Assembly (NCBI GenBank): GCA_029204225.1
Contig: MU835585.1
Coordinates: 1 to 37,936 of the forward strand
DNA length: 37,936 nt
DNA from: Diphasiastrum complanatum
Taxonomy: Eukaryota > Streptophyta > Lycopodiopsida > Lycopodiales > Lycopodiaceae
Reading direction: 5' to 3'
Shown: one piece after another, positions 32,624 to 37,936 of the stretch
How the letters are laid out: each line of letters opens with the position of its first letter
Numbering within the stretch: the first letter of the stretch is position 1
Notes under the pieces: model-generated
Database searches by the model: none
What the model was told of the DNA's origin: nothing
The model's input: the letters and a program-made list of their open reading frames with translations, nothing else
Translations under genes and position numbers: made by a program

Positions 32624-33323
32624 TGTGAAAGTACTGTACTTTAGGACCATAAATGGATCTACAAAAGATCCACAAGAGTGATTGGATGCTTGCTTAACAA
32701 TCTACCAGAAAACGAGACACAAAAAAGTTGATCTAGATTGGCAATTTGACAAACAACAAGCATTAACAATCAAAATCATTGATCAACATTGAAATCCGAG
32801 CCCATATGTGTGTAATATAGGCTGTAGTACGGCCTTCAACCTGAGAAACAAGTAGAAATTGATTTGGTTTCATTTGGATCACAAAAACTCAATGTACATA
32901 GTGAACTAGCTTGAGATTGCCGATGAGCTCCAAAACATTTCTATCTTCTCACTATGGGAGCTTGGAATACATAGCAAATTCGACTTCCTTCTTGAAGTTA
33001 GGTGGATTTCCAGCATGTAATAAGGAAGTTAACTCACTCTTCTTGCCCTAAAATGGACCCTAGCCTAGATCCTAGAGTTATGCTTGGTAGGTTGCTAGTT
33101 GGTCAAAATTTCACCTTAAACTTAGGTGTAGGTCTTATAAAGTAGGGATGACCACCAAATAGACATGACCAACTCTCTTGACTTGACCTAACCTTCATTA
33201 GGATGGGTTTCTCATGTGGCATCATGGCCTCACATGTGCGGGACCCACTTGTGTACACAATTTACACTATTCAACATGGTTTTTGATCAAGCTAGATTTG
33301 CCATTTTGTGGCAATTCTTCACA
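32624..33323 (-). repeat. 5' LTR of the nested copia
   Basis: On the minus strand it starts TGTGAAGAATTGCC and ends TTTCACA. It pairs with 29202-29902. Confidence 0.9.
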
Positions 33324-33415
33324 CCCGGAGGCATCAGAAAGACCAGGGTAGCATCAGACAGATTGAAAATCTGTTGAGTGGGGAGATTTTTACAATACTG
33401 AAAAAAAAATTTCAG

Positions 33416-34090
33416 AATTCACACGTGTGGGGATGATCCACGAGTATGATAGATCTTATTAAGCTTTATGATTAGCACAATAATCTGATTCTAGATTGAA
33501 TAGCAAGATCTAGTACAGAACTTATGGCTTGATTACAATCTAGCATGCTAAGAATCAGAGAATGATAGCAATGAATCATAAATGAGCAAAAGTACAAGGA
33601 ATCAATGTATGAGCATTAGCCTCAACACGAGTTAGAGAGAGAAAATGAGAGAGATATCAAGCAAAAATGGTGTAGATCCAAAATGGCATGGAATAGTTAC
33701 AAAGCTTTGGTTCTTCATCAAAGATTATGTGAATAGCTACACATATTTATGGAGTTTGAGGTAGCTCGAGGTAGAACTACATCCATCCACCTTTCAATGA
33801 CATCTAAAGTGAAAACTAGAGTCTAAGTGACATTTGTCACATCTCATGCATGTATCTCTACCTACTTTTACCAAGTGTCCTAGTTCTAACTAGAATTGTA
33901 CAAATCATCATGCATGTGTCCATTTTACTTTGTGCATGCCTTGCATGTCACTATGGATCACTTACAATAGATGCATGTGATATGCCACGAGTTTCTACAA
34001 GCATAATAATACTATTTCTAAGTCTACAATCTATATGCAAGTTGTATTCAACCAACTAGATATGTCAAATTCATATAGCTCGAGTTCTAT
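33416..34090. other. Gap; unidentified, possibly LTR-like
   Basis: Lies between the resumed copia leader and the minus-strand protease fragment. It has no coding match. Given its position it could be part of an LTR or pol deletion product, but no TG...CA ends, partner copy or primer-binding site were found. Confidence 0.35.
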
Positions 34091-34099
34091 CTAGGCCAA

Positions 34100-35369
34100 A
34101 TTTGGCATTTACATTTATGAAACAACATAGGTTTTATCTTTGTAAGGCCCCATTTTTCACATAGCTTTGTAGAAATCAGGCTAACTCCCGAACCGCCATC
34201 TATCATGGCTGTTTCATTAGGAAATTACTTATGTTGTATCGGCAGGGTGATATTATTTTGTTGACTTTCCCAAGCTGCTCCGACATGGAGTACTTCATTA
34301 GGTTCTTCAAATCCGGCACAAAAAAGTGGCTCTTGATGGACTTCTGGTTCAGCTTGAGTTAACTTTTGCACTAATACTTCTTTTGCTTTTGGCACCAACT
34401 TCTCTCCCAACAAAATATTGATCTTACTAGACAAAATATTCATGAACAGTTCTGTTTGTGGTGCTTCCAGATCAGTCATCTTGAAAGGTTCTTCATGATG
34501 ATGCAACTGAGCATTCATATCTGTACGCGGATTATTTGGTAGTTGCACTGGTGAAGAATGAACTTCGGTTGTTGCTCTAGCAGCTTCAAGTTTCTCTTCC
34601 TTTTGCAAATGTTTAATACATTGCCTCATATCTTGATATCTTCTCTTTTCTGCATGAAGATTTGGATAGACTCCAGATGTTGTTGGTATATCAGTTAATG
34701 GTATAAAATCAGCAGGTACTCAATCTGCTACAGGTTCTTTCTGCTTCTGTGCTCTGGTAACCACCATTTATTTTGAACTACTGGTCTTTGCCTGATTGTT
34801 ATCAAATTTACAGGAGCTATAGTCGGTGGTGGATTTGGTCTTGCTGGACATTCCTTATAGCAATGCCCATAACCATAGTCACGACAGAATGATACATAAA
34901 AAATTTTATTTGGACATTCTGCAACTTTGTGATTTTCTCCACATGCAAAGCATCCAAGTGGTGCTCTGGTCCAATTTCTAGATGCTTCTTGTTGCGCGAC
35001 ATCATACATAACATATTGTTATGAAAATCCACCTTCATGATCATTGCTTGCTTGGCACTTCTGTAAGGTACTGGTTCCATCAAATTGGCAGGAGAAGCGG
35101 GGTGCTTTGGTGGGGCAGGTAAGGCTAATCGTTCCGAGTATCCAAGAGTAGATTGACGAGGTCTAGCTACCAGATTTCCTCCATAATGTGGTTCTCGATA
35201 TCTCATCTGGGCATACCGTTGCTGAATTATTCGAGAATTGAAGTTGTAAAAAGCAGTCTCATGATCAGGCGAATTACACAAATGGCATATATTGATTTCC
35301 ATTCATTTTTTCAACTGAGGACACTCATTCACTGTGTGATTTCCTATACAAATAGAACACCAGACATTT
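34100..35369 (-). pseudogene. Ty3/gypsy gag C-terminus with four zinc knuckles and protease start
   Basis: Read from 35369 leftward, knuckles are CSICIGNHTVNEC, CHLCNSPDHETAFY (last Cys lost), CFACGENHKVAEC and CRDYGYGHCYKEC (second Cys lost). The first and third are CX2CX3HX4C, the others CX2CX4HX4C-type. A linker (34225-34629) with an acidic helix follows. Near 34130-34210 the minus frame gives AMIDGGSGVSLISTKLCEKWG, a retropepsin active-site loop (D-G-G-S form). Homology stops at about 34100. A TGA at about 35300 and a frameshift at about 35000 mark decay. The right end is cut by the inverted 192-bp LTR. Confidence 0.7.
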
Positions 35370-35561
35370 TGTCAATAATCCGATAAGCACTATCAATTAA
35401 TCACCATAAACAATCACCAAGAGAAAGAGAAAGAACACACCATCACATTATTACACTAACTAAAATAGAGTACAATAAACCCTGAATATATAGAGAGAGA
35501 AAACTAGTAGTTGACTATAGACTAGCCTACAGCTACTTACAGTTGGTAACAACTGTCAACA
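35370..35561 (-). repeat. 192-bp Ty1/copia LTR, inverted copy
   Basis: The reverse complement starts TGTTGACAGTTG and ends TTATTGACA, matching 28827-29018. No primer-binding site follows it on the minus strand and no TSD flanks it (CATTT left, GTGAA right). It joins a gypsy gag on one side and a copia gag on the other, so it marks a rearrangement junction rather than a clean solo-LTR insertion. Confidence 0.85.
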
Positions 35562-36690
35562 GTGAATCGTAAAGGCTTGAAAGATGACTATGATAATCTT
35601 GTTCAATCCTTTGTCGATAAGGAGGAGTTGCTAATTTAGAAACTCTCCAAGGAATTCTCATCTCTGAAGAAGCTAGGCAAAGTTATAAACTTTCTAGGAT
35701 GAACAAACTCGAGCATGGTGGAAGTGACAAAGCCTCTTTGTCAAGGACAAGCATAAAGGAAGGAGTAAGAACCAGTTTTCTCAAGCATCCAACAAAGACA
35801 AAGCCAAGGATCGAGACAAAGATGGTGAAGAGGATGATTCATCTCATCCTTCTACTTCAAAGGCCAAGAAGAAGAAAGTCAAGTGTTTCTTCTGTGGCAA
35901 GAAGGGTCACTATGCCTCTAATTGCTTCAAGAAGAAAAACCAACTCAAGCAAGCAAATCTCTCCAAAGAGATTGAAGAAGATTTTGTTGCAAGTGATGGA
36001 GAAGGATCACTCATGGTGTCGAGTTTTTGTTCATCACCTTTCAAGAAAGATGGAGCATGGTACATAGATAGTGGAGCTTCTTCACATATGTGCTGTTCAA
36101 AGAAGTCTTTTGACTCAATTGTACCTTACCAAGGACTTAAGAGATCTATTTGATTGCAAATGATCATGAGTGCTCTATTGAAGGACTTGGCAATATTTCA
36201 TTGAAACTTGTTTTTTCTAAAGTTCTTTCCCTTTCCAATGTTCTTTTCATTTCTAAACTTACAAAGAACTTGATTAGTGTTGGAAAGTTGCTTGATAGTG
36301 GTTGTGATGTAAAGTTCAATTCCAATACTTGTTTTATTAAGAAAAATGATGAGGTCCTAGCTAATGGATCTAGATATGGTGGAATTTTCAAGTTGAATTT
36401 TTATGAGAATGCAAATTTTTGTGAAGTTGCTCTTTTATCTAAGGAGGAGTTGTGGCATAGAAGGTTGGGGCATCCTAACTTTAAGTCTATGTCTTCTATG
36501 GTCAAGAAAGAGAAGGCTATTGGCCTTCCAAAATCACTTTCCAAAGATTTCAAGCCTTGTGAGGCTTGTGCTATTGCAAAATCACATAGAAAGGCATATC
36601 AAAAGTCTTTTATGAAGACTACTCATCCTTTGGAGCTTATACACTCAGATGTTCATTTTTCTTCTTCTAAAAGTATTGGTGGTGCTAATG
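35562..36690 (+). pseudogene. Ty1/copia gag-protease-integrase N-terminal fragment
   Basis: Starts inside gag (GLKDDYDNLVQSFVDKEELL), then a Lys-rich region and the knuckle CFFCGKKGHYASNC (about 35884-35930). The protease loop is GAWYIDSGASSHMC (about 36050-36095). After a frameshift near 36150 come NVLFISKLTKNLISVGKL and the GAG_pre-integrase H-H-C-C finger (LWHRRLGHPNF... CEACAIAKSHR, 36450-36600). The first residues of the integrase core (PLELIHSDV) follow. The fragment ends at about 36690, before the DDE residues other than the first Asp. The gag 5' half and the rest of pol are missing. Confidence 0.85.
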
Positions 36691-36699
36691 ACGACTATC

Positions 36700-37350
36700 T
36701 TCTAGAGGCCTTTATTGATCCTGCCATACAGGGCTGCTGCTCAGTAGCTCAACAATTTCTTGATGGTTGGCAACCTCAAGAAAGACCGTATTACTTCCCA
36801 GATTTTGCATAGGATAGTTGAGTCTCAGGCCAAGATAGCCAAGGCTCCTCTAGAACTATATAACTAGTTCAAGACTATCTTTGGAGAGCTCAAACGAGCC
36901 ATCAAGAGCAATACCAAACAACAATTTGGTGTTGGCCCGATGTTGTCACTCCTAGTAGCCTCCCACCTTGAAAATAAAATCCATGGTTTTAGTATGGACG
37001 CCGTTTTTTCTATCTATGAAGAAGCATCGGCAGAGTCATCTCAACAAACACCGAGCTCACATAGTCGTCGTCGTCCACGCAGCGAGATCATCATTCCTGA
37101 CTCGCCTTCCACGTCACAACGTCGTACTAGACAGACATCTTCAGTTGTGCTTTCACCCCTTGCTGTTATTCACACTGAACTCTCTATTCCCCCTGCCTCT
37201 AATACTTCCCTCGCCTTTGCTTCCTCACAAGGTCAGTCTGTGACAATGAGTCGCGACTATGCGACGCGCTTCAGCCCAAGGTCAACCCTAAACCTAGGTC
37301 GACCTAACCCTAAGAATGAGTCCCTACAATATTTAAGGCATAGCCTTTAG
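36700..37350 (+). other. Unidentified ORF remnant, Ser/Arg/Pro-rich
   Basis: After the copia break, translated frames give HRIVESQAKIAKAPLELYN and FGELKRAIKSNTKQQFG. An open frame (36940-37350) follows with SSHSRRRPRSEIIIPDSPST and QRRTRQTSSVVLSP. The composition suggests a disordered basic tail such as the end of a retroelement extra ORF. No domain was recognised and no start or partner gene is clear. Confidence 0.3.
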
Positions 37351-37481
37351 CAATGCCATTTATCCATTTACTTTCTAGGCTTGTTGTTTTTATGCATTTA
37401 GTTATTTTCTTTGTTAAGCTGTATTGAGGTTGACATAGCTTTTCATTCGTTCTATGATCAGCATACGACAATGTTAGATTT

Positions 37482-37936
37482 GTGAATCACATTTGGATTT
37501 TCGTGTTGACTATTTTGTTTAGGCCCATGCTTAGCATAAGTCTTAAGTTATTATTATGTTCAAGGTTACCATGGCAAGTAGTTCTGTGTACCTCTTCCAT
37601 TCCAATAGTTGTAACTCAATACATAGCAACAACAGAGTCCTCTTCATTTGATATTCCTAATGAGAGGATTTTTTATAAAGCCACTCCTGATTCTCATCAT
37701 CTTTCTATAAATGATGTGGCATCAACAACATTTACCCGTTCATCATCTGTAATGTTTAAGTACTTTTCAAGAAATGACACCCATAACTCAACTTGTAACA
37801 AATGTTACTTTCTCGTCTCCCTCTTCAAATATAGAACATTGTTCTAATGAACAAGATGAATCAATGATTGATGATTCACAAGCTTCAATTCACCATGCTA
37901 CTGATTCTAGTAAATCAATAGACCTTCATCAATCTG
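37482..37936 (+). other. Unidentified coding-like end of window, possible BED-type finger
   Basis: The frame 37482-37847 contains SSSVMFKYFSRNDTHNSTCNKCYF (about 37740-37810, quoted here by key residues S..V...YF...C..C). This resembles the first half of a BED zinc finger (S.VW.yF.....a.C..C) as found at the N-terminus of hAT transposases. The His/Cys second half is not seen before the frame ends. Another frame continues acidic and Ser-rich to the window edge. Confidence 0.25.

Larger units (their letters stand above)
29202..33323 (-). mobile_element. Nested Ty1/copia element with gag but deleted pol (4.1 kb)
   Basis: LTRs at 29202-29902 and 32624-33323 (701 and 700 bp, TG...CA) have the same orientation. 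The minus-strand primer-binding site TGGTATCAGAGC (32612-32623) touches the right LTR. The polypurine tract TGAGGAGGAG (29903-29912, minus) touches the left LTR. Flanks are CCTGG (29197-29201) and CCCGG (33324-33328), a 5-bp TSD with one CpG-type transition. Only gag and scraps of pol lie between, so it needed a helper element to move. Confidence 0.88.

Overview
The window looks like transposon-dense, AT-rich nuclear DNA of a land plant. The evidence is Ty1/copia and Ty3/gypsy LTR retrotransposons with plant-type primer-binding sites (initiator tRNA-Met TGGTATCAGAGC and the TGGCGCC.TTG.C.GGGGA type), stacked in a nested order with target-site duplications (TSDs), plus GT-AG introns in decayed multi-exon genes. 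No bacterial gene, rRNA, tRNA or CRISPR array was recognised. The histone-H3-like and N4/N6-type DNA methyltransferase fragments may point away from core flowering plants (fern, lycophyte, bryophyte or gymnosperm), but this is only a guess. Almost every coding stretch carries stops or frameshifts, so most entries are given as pseudogenes.

Left third (1-14.6 kb). A divergent + strand copy of an unknown domain (1-420) is followed by a 1.2-kb T-rich tract and a decayed gypsy gag (2.06-2.95 kb). Next comes what I read as one old two-gene DNA transposon. A spliced transposase-like gene runs rightward (3.86-6.62 kb) and meets, tail to tail across about 20 bp, a leftward spliced gene (10.61-6.64 kb). 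The leftward gene begins with an H3-type histone fold and ends in the same domain that is repeated at 1-420. Its 3' half is tandemly duplicated. Upstream lie a cluster of about 20-bp repeated motifs and a near-perfect CACGTG palindrome. At 13.4-13.9 kb is a decayed C-terminal part of an N6/N4-type DNA methyltransferase, followed by two sets of 60-bp tandem repeats and a GC-rich palindrome.

Middle (15.4-28.8 kb). A copia RT-RNase H fragment is cut by an old gypsy element: LTR from about 16.0 kb, its end and primer-binding site at 26.77 kb, gag at 27.98-28.83 kb. The LTR of that gypsy is itself split by a complete younger 10.1-kb gypsy element (16603-26679, TSD GGAAC). The younger element has gag, protease, RT and RNase H but no integrase. 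In place of integrase it carries a long additional ORF with a coiled coil.

Right (28.8-37.9 kb). A 192-bp copia LTR and its inverted twin (28827-29018 + and 35370-35561 -) bracket a mosaic. The mosaic holds a complete minus-strand copia element (29202-33323) with an almost intact gag but a gutted pol, and a minus-strand gypsy gag/protease fragment with four zinc knuckles. To the right are a copia gag-PR-IN fragment and two unidentified ORFs, one perhaps with a BED finger.
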